DNA from: Gammaproteobacteria bacterium
Lineage (GTDB): Bacteria > Pseudomonadota > Gammaproteobacteria > SG8-11
DNA length: 50,978 nucleotides
Direction of reading: 5' to 3'
Assembly (NCBI GenBank): GCA_024641505.1
Contig: JAHECY010000017.1
Coordinates: 1 to 50,978 of the forward strand
The notes under the pieces were generated by a model. The model saw only the letters and a list, made by a program, of their open reading frames with translations, ran no database searches and had not been told where the DNA came from. Position numbers and translations under genes: made by a program. Positions 1 through 9,300 of this stretch are shown here, one piece after another (within the stretch, counting starts at the first letter, position 1; each line of letters starts with the position of its first letter).

Positions 1-118
1 TGGGTCATGGGTCATGGGTCATGGGTCATGGGTCATGGGTCATGGGTCATGGGTCATGGGTCATGGGTCATGGGTCATGGGTCATGGGTCATGGGTCATG
101 GGTCATGGGTCATGGGTC
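1..118. repeat. Heptanucleotide tandem array (TGGGTCA)n
   Basis: Sixteen exact TGGGTCA units run from base 1 to 112, followed by TGGGTC at 113-118. The left edge of the window cuts the array, so the true copy number is unknown. It ends three bases from the stop codon of the minus-strand phosphatase gene, so it sits in that gene's 3' flank. A 7-bp unit is not a multiple of three, and the array can be read through in any frame; the Met-Gly-His-Gly type frames across it are a by-product of the repeat. Confidence 0.95.
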
Positions 119-121
119 GCC

Positions 122-772
122 TCAGTTTCCCGCGCCGCCATAACGCCGTGCCAGTGTCTGCCACTGCGCCGTGGTCAATGTCGCCAGCACTTCCATGCCC
201 CGGTCACCGTGCGGGCGAATGACGGCGGTATCCGTCTCGCCCAGCAGGATATTCGCGGCGGCCATGACATTGAACTGGTGCGCCACGTAGACGATGTTAG
301 TGCCCGGTTTCTGCTCTTGTCGCAGATGCTGCAGCAACCAGGTGATGCGTTCCTGCCGCTCCTTGGGATTGGCTGCGTCATCCAGAATACGCAACTCCGG
401 TTGCACTTTATAATCGCGGAACGCCAGATTGGCGGTGTCCATGCATCGGCAATAGGGGCTCGCGATGACCTGACTGATGGCGACGTCTAACTTGCGCATT
501 GATTTGCCCAGCAGAAGCGCCTGTTCCCGTCCCTCGTCGGACAGATTACGCTGTTGCTGACAATTTTTTAGGTCCACCACATCAAAATCCAGGTGCCGCT
601 TGTCGGTAATACCGTGCCGCACATAGATATTCAAACCACCTTGACGCAGTGCCGCCACTAGCTCATTGGCGTTGGCAGGTAATGGCGCATCAGCCACAGG
701 CGGGGTCGTCGCGCAACTCACCAATAACGAAAAACCAGCAATAATAAACACCAACGGATGTAATTTACGCAT
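122..772 (-). CDS. Histidine phosphatase family lipoprotein
   Basis: A 216-residue protein. The N terminus has a lipoprotein signal: basic start, hydrophobic stretch, then the lipobox Leu-Val-Ser-Cys with Cys20 as the lipidation site, so the protein is expected to be membrane-anchored in the envelope. The phosphatase signature is Val-Arg-His-Gly with His53 as the likely phosphoacceptor, and a second catalytic His165 lies in Val-Ala-His-Gln. Members of this superfamily hydrolyse phosphate esters; the substrate cannot be told. The ATG at 772 is preferred over the GTG at 775 because a GGAGG site lies five bases before it. The gene ends directly at the heptamer array. Confidence 0.8.
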   Translation of the reverse strand: MRKLHPLVFIIAGFSLLVSCATTPPVADAPLPANANELVAALRQGGLNIYVRHGITDKRHLDFDVVDLKNCQQQRNLSDEGREQALLLGKSMRKLDVAISQVIASPYCRCMDTANLAFRDYKVQPELRILDDAANPKERQERITWLLQHLRQEQKPGTNIVYVAHQFNVMAAANILLGETDTAVIRPHGDRGMEVLATLTTAQWQTLARRYGGAGN

Positions 773-1002
773 CACCGCCTCCCCGCGTGCTTAACAATTT
801 TCGTGACCGGTGTCTCAACCGTATCGGCGGCTACCCGGCACCATTTGCCGCAATCCCGCAACCCATTGATTATTCGCATCTTCACGTCCTGTTTTGAGAC
901 TGCCATGGCATCCAATCCGATAACTATATACAAAAATCGGTTAAAGCGTTTACCGGCAATGGACGATCACCGGCTCAGATACATCTTACGAGGAGGTGCT
1001 CC

Positions 1003-1080
1003 ATGGCAGTAACGATTATTTTAACGGTGGTATTGTTCGGTATTCTCCTGGCTGCTATGCGTGAAGAAGGCAGCATGTAA
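1003..1080 (+). CDS. Tiny single-span membrane protein (25 aa)
   Basis: A 25-codon reading frame begins MAVTIILTVVLFGILLAA and ends with a short charged tail Met-Arg-Glu-Glu-Gly-Ser-Met. The hydrophobic run is long enough for one membrane span. A near-perfect Shine-Dalgarno AGGAGGT at 991-997 sits five bases before the ATG, and an intrinsic terminator begins about 20 bases after the stop. This start-to-terminator package is the argument that it is a real gene. I do not recognise the family. It could be an accessory subunit of a membrane complex or a stress peptide, but nothing nearby names a partner. Confidence 0.55.
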   Translation: MAVTIILTVVLFGILLAAMREEGSM

Positions 1081-1101
1081 GCCGCACTACCATGATTCTG
1101 G

Positions 1102-1130
1102 AAGGCCGGCCCAGTGCCGGCCTTTTTATT
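1102..1130 (+). terminator. Rho-independent terminator
   Basis: A 9-bp perfect stem AAGGCCGGC/GCCGGCCTT with loop CCAGT is followed by a T-rich tract on the plus strand. It closes the tiny gene at 1003-1080 and overlaps the 3' end of the convergent hydrolase gene. Confidence 0.8.
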
Positions 1131-2325
1131 TGTCCGCGAGCGCTTCCGTCGTGATTTGTACGCGCTCCGACAACAGGCGGTGTACCGGACAACGGTCGGC
1201 GATTTCCATCAGGCGCGTCTGCTGCTCCGCGTCGAGATTGCCTGACAAATGAATCCGACGCAGCATGCTCCCGCTGTAACCTGCTGCCGCCGGCTTACCC
1301 TCCTGCTTGCTAACCGTTACCTCCACGGAACCTAATCGCCACTCCTTGCGCCTGGCATACATTCGCAAGGTAATGGCGGTGCAACCACCCAGGGCGGCCA
1401 TCAACAGCTCCGAGGGCGTGGGCCCCTGATCGTGACCGGCCAGAGCCTCCGGCTCGTCCAGAATGAAATGATGCCCACGCACACTGACCGCGCATTGGTA
1501 ATCGCTTTCATTGAAAACACGCACCACCTTGTCATCCATCGTGGTCGATTGCTGCCGAGTCGTGGCGCTGATATATTTACCTGCCCAGGCGGCAATCAGG
1601 CTCGCGGCGTACTCCGCATCCATTTTTCTCGATAACAAGTGATCCGCGTCATCCAACGACAGGAAACTCTTGGGATGACGCGCATGCTGGAAGATCTGCG
1701 CCGCGTGTTCGATGCCTACGACCTTGTCACCGGGTGCATGCAACACCAGCAACGCCTTATTCAAAGAACGGATTTCCGTAAGAATATCGGAGCGCTCCAC
1801 GTCTTCGACGAATTGCCGGGTCATGGTCACTTCATTGGCCAGCAGCGACACCTGCGCCGCGCCCTCATTGGCAATCACATCACGCTGGTGCTCAAAGTGA
1901 CTCAGCACATGCCCCGGATCGAACGGCGTACCGATCGTGGCCACCGCCACTACGGAAGCGATGCGGGGCGCGACCTTGATCACCGCCGCCCCACCCAGTG
2001 AGTGTCCGATCAATAACTGTGGCGGCGCCAGCCGGTCACTGATGAAAGCCGTGGCGGCAATCAAGTCTTCGACATTGCTGGTAAAATTGGTTTCGGTGAA
2101 ATCCCCTTCGCTCTCCCCCAGGCCGGGGAAGTCGAAACGCAATACCGCATACCCGTGTTCGGTAAGGGTACGCGACAGAAACACCGCGGCCTTGATATCC
2201 TTGGTGCAGGTGAAACAATGGGCGAAAATAGCGACGGCGTGGAAGGCATCATCATCGGGCATATCGATGCGCCCGGCCAGGCGTTGCCCCATGGCGTTCT
2301 GGAAAAAGACTTTCTGGGTGTGCAT
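1126..2325 (-). CDS. Bifunctional alpha/beta hydrolase - OsmC fusion
   Basis: A 399-residue, two-domain protein. Residues 1 to about 255 form an alpha/beta hydrolase with nucleophile motif Gly-His-Ser-Leu-Gly-Gly (Ser109) and likely acid/base Asp200 and His229. Residues about 265-399 form an OsmC domain with the two redox cysteines expected for peroxide-reducing members: Cys315 in Gly-Gly-Cys-Thr-Ala and Cys379 in Asp-Arg-Cys-Pro-Val. The fusion is a known architecture in proteobacteria. OsmC proteins reduce organic hydroperoxides with thiols; the hydrolase substrate is unknown. The protein is probably cytoplasmic, as there is no signal peptide. The gene is 24 bases downstream of the methyltransferase gene on the same strand. 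Confidence 0.88.
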   Translation of the reverse strand: MHTQKVFFQNAMGQRLAGRIDMPDDDAFHAVAIFAHCFTCTKDIKAAVFLSRTLTEHGYAVLRFDFPGLGESEGDFTETNFTSNVEDLIAATAFISDRLAPPQLLIGHSLGGAAVIKVAPRIASVVAVATIGTPFDPGHVLSHFEHQRDVIANEGAAQVSLLANEVTMTRQFVEDVERSDILTEIRSLNKALLVLHAPGDKVVGIEHAAQIFQHARHPKSFLSLDDADHLLSRKMDAEYAASLIAAWAGKYISATTRQQSTTMDDKVVRVFNESDYQCAVSVRGHHFILDEPEALAGHDQGPTPSELLMAALGGCTAITLRMYARRKEWRLGSVEVTVSKQEGKPAAAGYSGSMLRRIHLSGNLDAEQQTRLMEIADRCPVHRLLSERVQITTEALADK

Positions 2326-2349
2326 CGCAACGGATCCGCAGAGTGCCGG

Positions 2350-3225
2350 TCAAACGCCGGGACGTTTTTCGGCTACCAGATAAGTCACCCATGACTCCTG
2401 GTTTTCCACTTCCCGGGTCTCATAATATTCGCCGGTGCCTTCCAGATATTCATCGTCATCTTCATCTTCCGCCATCTCTTCCCAGAAAACGCGTACCGTG
2501 TTGAAGCCTGCTTCCGTCAGCAACTCGCTCAATTCGGGAATGCTCCACAAACGCCAATCATAAGTAAACGCCTTATCCATGCGCGACCCATCCTCAAATA
2601 AAAAATGAATGTAACAGAGAATGTCGTGGGTAATGGGATTGAACTTGTCCTGATCCCAGATATACGTGAAGGTTTCATCCTCGACTTCGCGCTCTTCCTC
2701 CATGGCTTCCATGGCTTCGGTACCACCGAAAATATCCAGAATGAACAGTCCCTGGTCCGCGAGTCCTTGATAGGCGCCTCGGAAATAACGCAACATTTGC
2801 GCGCGTGTCTTGAACACCTGATAGCTGAAATTCATGGCACAGGTGACATCCGCCCGGGGTTCGCCGATTTCCAGCACATCGGCGTGACGCAACTGAATGC
2901 GAGCGGCAATTTGTTCGCCGGCGGGTTGAATGTTGTGTTGCATCCCCCAATCCAGCGTGTCCCGGCACAAATCCACGCCCAGGGCGCGCTTATTCTCATG
3001 GTTTTTACACCACTCCGTGGACAAAAAGGCGGTGCCGCAGAAATCCTCGCGCAGCAGTTTGGGGTCCGCGGCAAAAACTTTACGGTATTGCTCCGTGAAG
3101 AATTCGACGGAATGCTCCGGCGCCTGCACCGACTTCTGGTACAACTCATGACGGTCCGCACGTTGCGCCTCAGTGACTTTGGGTGCGGATTTTTTCTTTG
3201 GCTTGTTCCCGGTCTTCACGGTCAT
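2350..3225 (-). CDS. Class I SAM-dependent methyltransferase
   Basis: A 291-residue protein with a lysine-rich N-terminal tail and a Rossmann-type methyltransferase core. The Arg-Glu-Asp-Phe-Cys-Gly-Thr segment stands for motif I, Gly-Val-Asp-Leu for the acidic end of strand 2, and Ala-Asp-Val-Leu-Glu for the adenine loop. The C-terminal part is strongly acidic (a Glu/Asp run near residue 255). The substrate is unknown. An ATG 22 codons upstream (3291) is also open, but it lies inside the end of the porin gene, so the ATG at 3225 is preferred. The gene follows the porin by 22 bases and may be cotranscribed with it. Confidence 0.8.
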   Translation of the reverse strand: MTVKTGNKPKKKSAPKVTEAQRADRHELYQKSVQAPEHSVEFFTEQYRKVFAADPKLLREDFCGTAFLSTEWCKNHENKRALGVDLCRDTLDWGMQHNIQPAGEQIAARIQLRHADVLEIGEPRADVTCAMNFSYQVFKTRAQMLRYFRGAYQGLADQGLFILDIFGGTEAMEAMEEEREVEDETFTYIWDQDKFNPITHDILCYIHFLFEDGSRMDKAFTYDWRLWSIPELSELLTEAGFNTVRVFWEEMAEDEDDDEYLEGTGEYYETREVENQESWVTYLVAEKRPGV

Positions 3226-3247
3226 GTTGGTTTCCGCATCCGTGGCA

Positions 3248-4360
3248 TCAAAAATCCTTGCGCATGCCCACGGAAAACACCGATTCTTCATGCGTGGTAC
3301 GACGATAACCGCCGAAAAACCGCGTTTCCTTGCTGGCCCGGTGAATCAAGCCCGCGGTGGCATAGCTGACGGTATCCGGACGCGGCGCGCCCATGGCATT
3401 ACCCGGTTCAGATCGGCCCACCTGCACGATCCACAGATTGTTCTTGTTGCGACCTTCATAACCGATGAAGGAATACACATCTTCGATGCCTTTGTTGTCA
3501 ATACTCTCACGCTGCAACTTGAACTTGTGATCATTACTGATTTCGAGCATGCCGCCAACTTTGCCGGCGCGATAGGATTTCTCACCCGGCTGCTCATCAT
3601 CGCTGTCGTTATTGCCCGCGAGGAATACTTCGAATTCCTTGGTACCGTAACTGACCGCATAACTGAGGGCATCGCCGTTGGTGGCGCACTGAGCGCATTT
3701 GGTGGCGTTGGCTTCCGTTTCCGGATTGTAGGCAAACCACACGATCAGACCCCCGATACTGGATGAGCGATAACCGAGAGAATCCACCAGAAAACCATTA
3801 TGACCGAAGGCACCGGGACTCATGCCCCCGTGATTACGAGCTTCCAGGGTAGTGGCGACAAATGGATCGTACTTGACCCCACCGGTATATTTATAGGGGG
3901 ACTTGATGCGTCCGAATTCCACGGTACCGAAATGCCCCTGAATACCCAAATTGGTTTCGCGGGGCGTCAGACCGGTGTTCGTGTTATTACATTCGTGAGT
4001 GTGCTCAGCGCCGGCAGCGCCGCCGCTTTCGGTGGAACAAGAGGCGCCGGCATCACCATCGGCGGTATCCACCTGGTATTCCAGCACCGCGAAGGTCAGC
4101 AATGAATCATTCAAATCTTCCGAAGCTTTGACCGTGATTCGACCCTGGGATTCATCCACCATATTGGTGCCGTCCATTTTCGAACCCTTCCCGCTCAAAC
4201 CGTCGCTGCGGTCGGCGGCATCCTTGACAAACGCCAGTTCCACCTGAGCCCGCCCCCCCACAGTGACATCCGCGCCGGCGGCCAGTGGCGCCAGGAGAGC
4301 CACCGGCACCAGGAGCCAGGAGGTGGTGGTGATGGTCACTAACTTATGCTGCATTGCCAT
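3248..4360 (-). CDS. Outer-membrane porin (Gram-negative porin-like)
   Basis: A 370-residue protein with a signal peptide ending Ala-Ala-Gly-Ala before Asp-Val-Thr-Val-Gly-Gly. Many short alternating strands follow, and the last residue is Phe after Gly-Met-Arg-Lys-Asp, the usual barrel C terminus recognised by the BAM machinery. The Arg-Glu-Thr-Asn-Leu-Gly-Ile and Gly-Arg-Ile-Lys-Ser-Pro segments resemble trimeric porins of proteobacteria. An insert around residues 125-145 carries two cysteines (Cys-Ser-Thr-Glu and Glu-Cys-Asn-Asn), perhaps a disulphide-closed external loop. The ATG at 4360 has AAGGA eight bases upstream; the open frame extends further to 4408, but that adds a basic stretch before the signal peptide. 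Confidence 0.85.
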   Translation of the reverse strand: MAMQHKLVTITTTSWLLVPVALLAPLAAGADVTVGGRAQVELAFVKDAADRSDGLSGKGSKMDGTNMVDESQGRITVKASEDLNDSLLTFAVLEYQVDTADGDAGASCSTESGGAAGAEHTHECNNTNTGLTPRETNLGIQGHFGTVEFGRIKSPYKYTGGVKYDPFVATTLEARNHGGMSPGAFGHNGFLVDSLGYRSSSIGGLIVWFAYNPETEANATKCAQCATNGDALSYAVSYGTKEFEVFLAGNNDSDDEQPGEKSYRAGKVGGMLEISNDHKFKLQRESIDNKGIEDVYSFIGYEGRNKNNLWIVQVGRSEPGNAMGAPRPDTVSYATAGLIHRASKETRFFGGYRRTTHEESVFSVGMRKDF

Positions 4361-4441
4361 GTTTTTGGTCCTTATCCTTACCCGATACCTATGACTGGAG
4401 GCCGCCATTATGCCATTAAATCGGTTCCGGCCCTATCCCAA

Positions 4442-4470
4442 TAAAAAAAAACGGGACCCGAAGGTCCCGT
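4442..4470 (-). terminator. Rho-independent terminator of the second porin gene
   Basis: On the minus strand the stem ACGGGACC/GGTCCCGT with a TTCG tetraloop is followed by a run of about nine T. It lies 30 bases after the stop of the porin at 4500-5585 and separates the two porin genes. Confidence 0.9.
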
Positions 4471-4499
4471 AGGAGTTTATTGTAATTATCTGGTACTGA

Positions 4500-5585
4500 T
4501 TAGAACTTGAACTTCATGCCCAGGGAGATACCGCTGTTGGCTTCGGTGGTGCCGTCAGAAGCAGCTGTGGTAATGGTCTGGCTGGCAGTACCGTGGCCGC
4601 CGCCGCCGACTTTGTATTTGCCCGCGTCGTCATTGGTCACACCGGCATAAACTGCATAGACGGTAACGTCTTTGCCCAGTTTATGGTCATAACCCAGAGC
4701 CACCATGGTAGCGCCGTCGTCGGTGGCAGCGTTGTCGTTAGCACCGGCCGCGTAGTATTGCAGCTTCAAAGTGCCGGCGTCGCCCAGGCCCATGCTGCCG
4801 CCAAGACCCATGGTAGCGCGGCTGTTGTCGCCATTGGCGCTGTAACCGTCAACGGTCTGGTACAGGGCATTAACACCGAAGGTGCCGAATTTCATCATGA
4901 AACCCAAACGCATTGCGGACTCGGAATCACCATCGGGATTGCCGCCCATTTCCGCGGACAGGGAGTGATAACCCAGGCCGACATACATGTCTTTCATGGA
5001 GTAATCAACGCTAACCACGAAACCGGTGGCATTTTCGCCATTGGTGTCCTGGGGAACGTAACCAACCATCAGGCCAACGTCACCGAACTTGTTCATGTAG
5101 CCGATACCGCCCAGACGCTTTTCAGCGAAGTTAGCGCCGGCGCCGGCGCCGATGATGCTACGGGAATCAGCAATGGTGTCACCGAACAGGTCAACCTTGC
5201 GGCCTACCAGTTTCACGGGGCTGTCATGGTAACCGATCATGGCGGTACCGAAGCCACCGGACAGGCCGGCATAAGAATTGTAGTTAGACAGAGAAGCTCC
5301 GCCGGAATCCAGAGCAACACCCTGCTCGATTTTCCAGATGCCCTTCAGGCCTTCGCCAGCGTCTACGTCGCCGCTGAAACCGATACGGGAGGCATTGCTG
5401 GACACGAAAATGCCAACATCATCATTGGTGCCGTCACCATCGGAGTCAATGGTCTTGTCAGCCAGGCCGCTCAGGGAGTCCACGGATACATGGGCTACGC
5501 CATAGATTTTAGTTTCCGCTTGAACAGACAGGGAACCCAGCGCCAGGGCTGCGCTCACTGCTATTACAGATAATTTCTTATTCAT
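4500..5585 (-). CDS. Outer-membrane porin
   Basis: A 361-residue porin. The signal peptide begins MNKKLSVIAVSAALALGSLS and is cut after Val-Gln-Ala before Glu-Thr-Lys-Ile-Tyr-Gly. The Lys-Ile-Tyr-Gly start, Ser-Arg-Ile-Gly-Phe-Ser-Gly strand, Trp-Lys-Ile-Glu-Gln segment and terminal Met-Lys-Phe-Lys-Phe are typical of 16-strand trimeric porins. The start at 5585 is chosen because AGGAG lies six bases upstream; the ATG two codons earlier would abut that site. A long AT-rich 5' region and a strong terminator suggest a highly expressed single gene. It is in the same family as the neighbouring porin but clearly diverged, so it is an old duplication at most. Confidence 0.9.
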   Translation of the reverse strand: MNKKLSVIAVSAALALGSLSVQAETKIYGVAHVSVDSLSGLADKTIDSDGDGTNDDVGIFVSSNASRIGFSGDVDAGEGLKGIWKIEQGVALDSGGASLSNYNSYAGLSGGFGTAMIGYHDSPVKLVGRKVDLFGDTIADSRSIIGAGAGANFAEKRLGGIGYMNKFGDVGLMVGYVPQDTNGENATGFVVSVDYSMKDMYVGLGYHSLSAEMGGNPDGDSESAMRLGFMMKFGTFGVNALYQTVDGYSANGDNSRATMGLGGSMGLGDAGTLKLQYYAAGANDNAATDDGATMVALGYDHKLGKDVTVYAVYAGVTNDDAGKYKVGGGGHGTASQTITTAASDGTTEANSGISLGMKFKF

Positions 5586-5596
5586 CGTCATCTCCT

Positions 5597-6016
5597 GCTC
5601 TTTTATTGGTTTAGTTAAAGTTGCTTATATAGTTATTGGTGTTAAAACTCGTTGGCGAAACTTTCGAATAATGCGTCTCGCTCACTGGTGTTACTTTATA
5701 GCTCACCTTGGCGTAAATATGCAACAGGCAATCATAAAAACTGAGAAATCAAGCACGAATTTGTTGCACTAACGCAACATTCGAGAAATTCTACGCTTAT
5801 ATTTATCCGGTTATAAAAAAAAGGCCCGGTTTTACGCCGATTTGAAGCCTTTTTTACTTAATGTCGCCGCTTTGTTTATTATTCATGCAAAAAAACGCCG
5901 TTGATTCAACACTCAACACCGAAGGTTATAAGTTTATACAAACAAATTACAAGATTATGTCTGGCAGTGATTTTCTACCAAAAAAAAACTCGCTGGCGCG
6001 AGTTCTTTTATGCATT
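5597..6016. other. AT-rich intergenic region upstream of the porin gene
   Basis: About 420 bases between the porin start and tRNA-Gln. It holds a TATATA-like box near 5625 on the minus strand, an inverted repeat TGTTGC-N6-GCAACA around 5763-5778, and an A-tract/T-tract hairpin at 5816-5855 (arms AAAAAAAGGC and GCCTTTTTT) that could terminate transcription from either side. I see no convincing protein-coding frame. A small RNA between the hairpins is possible but unsupported. Confidence 0.5.
5979..6004 (-). terminator. Terminator of the tRNA-Gln transcript
   Basis: On the minus strand the stem AACTCGC/GCGAGTT with loop GCCA is followed by a run of T residues (A-run 5980-5988 on the plus strand). 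It lies 13 bases after the CCA end of the tRNA gene. Confidence 0.85.
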
Positions 6017-6090
6017 TGGCTGGGGGACTAGGATTCGAACCTAGGTTGACGGAGTCAGAGTCCGTAGTCCTGCCGCTAGACGATCCCCCA
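6017..6090 (-). tRNA. tRNA-Gln (anticodon CTG)
   Basis: The minus strand folds as a 74-base tRNA. The acceptor stem is TGGGGGA/TCCCCCA, the discriminator is G, and CCA is encoded in the DNA. The T arm is CCTAG-GTTCGAA-CTAG-like and the anticodon stem ACGGA/TCCGT encloses the seven-base loop CTCTGAC, giving anticodon CTG, which reads CAG (Gln). The opening T-A base pair of the acceptor stem is usual for bacterial tRNA-Gln. A terminator follows at once, so it is probably a single-gene transcript. Confidence 0.95.
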
Positions 6091-6393
6091 AAAAACTTAG
6101 CCCATCACCGCGAAATGACCATTATTTCACCACTTACGGGCGACGGAAGGCGTATTGTATGGCGGATGGGGCAGTGTTGTCGACCATGCATGCGCACATC
6201 ACCCACCTATTCTTGTCGCCCGGGATGACCACATAATACTCGCGACCAAAGCAAGTCCCTTTAAAGACTTACGCGCCAGAGCCGTAATTAGAGATTAGCC
6301 CGTAAACGTGTTTACCCAGCCTGTCACACGTGCGGGCCAGGGCGTGCATGCCGACGCCACACATGACTCATATTGAACAAACCGGTGCCTATC
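6091..6393. other. Region between tRNA-Gln and the giant gene
   Basis: About 300 bases holding the promoter of the minus-strand tRNA and the 5' region of the plus-strand giant gene. I could not identify a clear -35/-10 pair, a strong Shine-Dalgarno site, or a partial tRNA copy that would mark an integration site. Confidence 0.4.
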
Positions 6394-9300
6394 ATGTCCC
6401 GTTCCCAAGCCGACCCCGATCATAACACTGAGGCTGGCGCAGTGCCTGCCGGCAAACCTGAAGACCTGCTGGCACGCGACCTACCCTGGCCGACGCTGTC
6501 CCGGGAAACACAGGCATCACCGGTAACCCAGGCCATGTCGCTGCCCCAGATGGTCGATCCCGTGCGCGCCCGGGAAAGCCTGGCACAACTGCAAAATATC
6601 CTGCGACGCAGCGCCATCCCCGCCGCCAACACCATCGAAGCGTTGGACCAATTGGTGGATCATGTTGGCGAAGGTTATGAACTATTCAATATCCCCGGCA
6701 CCGCAGTGACGGATATTCTCTACCAAGCCGCCGTGGCACGATTGCAGGCGGGTGCCGCGGGCGGGCGCACGCAGCGGTACCTCGACCGTCTCTCGCACCT
6801 GAATGTTGAACCCGGGCAACAGACTATTCTTAACGCATGGCGCTCGTTCAACCAGGGCGCCATCAATGAAGCCATGGCCCAGTTGAGCGCCGAGGGAACG
6901 CCCGATGCTCGCGAACAAATATTACAGATGTATCTGCGCCAGCACGATCGGGTAGGTATCATCAATTGGTTTCTCAAGGAAGCACCCAAGGGCATCGAGA
7001 ATCTGTCGGCGGCGAGCTGGCACACCGTCGCGGCGACATTTGCCAAATCCGAACTTTGGGAGGAAGCTGCCGGCCTGCTGGCGCAAATGCAGCCCCAACA
7101 TTACGCGGCATGTCCTCATTTATATTATCTCGAGGGCATCATCAATCTGGCGTTGCTGTTACCGCCGGTGCACCGTAAAAAAATTCTATACCGGCAATTG
7201 TTCGGTATCAGGCACCTCCTCAGCCAACATCCTGCCGCACGCCATTATCGGGAACGCGCTCACTGGGCGCTGCAGCAAGCGACGCAATCGCTATCCGCCA
7301 TCGGCGCACCGGATCGGGCCGAGAAGGCTTTGCGCATGAGCACCTGGCTGCTGCTGACCGATCCGGCAACTTATGAACAAGGGGTCGCGGCGGTCCAGGA
7401 CGCCATGCACGAACCAACACGGGCAGCCTTGTATATTGAACTGGCCGCGGAATTCACCATCGCGGTGCACACCAGAGTACTGCAACGCTACCTCAATAAG
7501 CAGGCGTTGATCGCCGGTTTCGACGCCGATGAAATCGCTGCCCGCTATTTCTATCTCAAATACATTGGCAACCATGTCCAACTGATACAATTTTTAAGTT
7601 ACGAACAGGATAAACTGCAGCGCCGCGTGTTTGACGCCGGCACCTGGGCGGACTTCCTGATTCACGAACTGCTGGCAACAGACCGGTTTCCACGGGCGGA
7701 AGCCATAATGTACAGCCATCGGGAAACACTCACCGAGGACTTCCCGAAATGGAGTCACAATATCGCGCACCTGCGGTGCAACCTGGCAACGCCTTTTCAG
7801 AAATTCATCGACGACGAATCGGTAACCAATCTCAGCGCATTGTGCCGGCACTTGCAAGCCGCCGGCGATGCCGCGGCACTCAAACCTTTCGTCCAGGAAT
7901 TGTTTCAACGGCAACCCACGCTGGAACATGCCGTAGCCGTAGCGCAATGCCTCGTGACCACACGTGACGATCTGCTCCTGCTGACCTTCCTGGAGCAGAA
8001 TCTTGGATTAATGGAAGACGACGCCTACTTGACCCAGTGCTATGCCTGGTGTCAATTCCAGCAAGGCAACGTTCAGGTCGTGAGTCGCTTACTGGATCAA
8101 ACCGCGCAGCCGGCGTCGGACGGGCAGATATTGTCGCTCGCCTTGTACAACGCATTTACCGCCTGCGATTGGCGGCAACTGGCGCCACTGACAGACAAAC
8201 TGGGAACGGTGGATGCGACTTGGCAGGCGGATGATTTGTTGACCCTGGCACTGATCGTGGCGCCAATGGACAAACAACACGCCGTCGCCTTGATTACCCA
8301 GGCGGTGAACATCGCGGGCGACAAACCCCGACTGTTAACCCAAGCATACAACTTGATGGTGAATTTGGGGGAAAAGATCTCGGCCACTCCCTGGCTGTAC
8401 CGGGCAATTTGCGCCTACGACAATACTGGAGCACTCTGGCAGCATGGCTACAATCAAATCGTGGACATCGTCAGCAACGCGCGCGAATGCCCCTCGAACC
8501 TGTGGACCCATGTCAGCGCGGCGCACTTTCCCGCGGCGTTGGCCGCGCAGGCCTTGCACTACCCGCTGTCGGAATTGTTGGTCGGTCAGGCTCTGGCCAA
8601 TGAGCAGGACGGTGATGCGCGTTATCGCACCCTGATTCCACTGCACTTGGCGCATTGCGGCGCCAACGATATCTCCATGGCACGTTCCGTAGCCATGGAT
8701 TTCGGTGCGCTGTTGCTGGCGGAATCTTTGCAGTTGTGGCCACTGCTCACCCGGCGTTTCGATACCATTGTCATTCCCTTCAGCACCGCGGGTGTACTGC
8801 GTGAGGAACAACTCAAGCTGCAACACGGCCAACTGCCCCGGTTTGAGATTGCCAGCCACTTGTTGGCGCACGTCGAGCAAGGCCGTATTGATATACTGTT
8901 GCCGATCAGCACACACCCACCGGCGTGGCTGGTCAATGAAGTTGGCGTCACGCGGGCGCAGCTGCTGCACGCCGCGCACACCAACCGGGGCAAGGTGATT
9001 CTACCGACACCGATATTCAAGTCCTATTCCATGGCCTGCGAAGAGGCCGAGCTGGGCATATACGATGAATGCATCGTCTCTACCCACCAATGTCTGGATG
9101 TGTTGGTGCGCAACCTGAGCGCCGCGCATCGCACTACCGCAAAAAGTTATTTATCAGACATGGACACCGACCACATTCACACCATGGCGAAGCAACATGA
9201 CGGCCCGATTTATCTGGACGAACAAGCCCTGGTGTATCTCAGCGACGCCAGAGTACTGGACGAAGCCCTGAATTCAGGTCACCACTACTGCATTCACAGC

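Noticed and set aside
803-1012. Plus-strand 69-codon frame upstream of the tiny gene at 1003
   Set aside because: No ribosome site or family features, and it runs through the Shine-Dalgarno and start of the better-supported tiny gene.
4593-5573. Plus-strand open frame of 326 codons opposite the porin gene
   Set aside because: It mirrors the biased codon use of a highly expressed porin; the minus-strand frame has signal peptide, ribosome site, barrel features and terminator.
5816-5855. A-tract/T-tract hairpin as the end of a small RNA gene
   Set aside because: The loop is long (about 21 bases) and no promoter could be assigned on either strand.
6010-6228. Plus-strand frame of 72 codons across tRNA-Gln
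   Set aside because: The sequence Gly-Phe-Glu-Pro-Arg-Leu is the well-known false translation of the antisense of a tRNA gene; no ribosome site.
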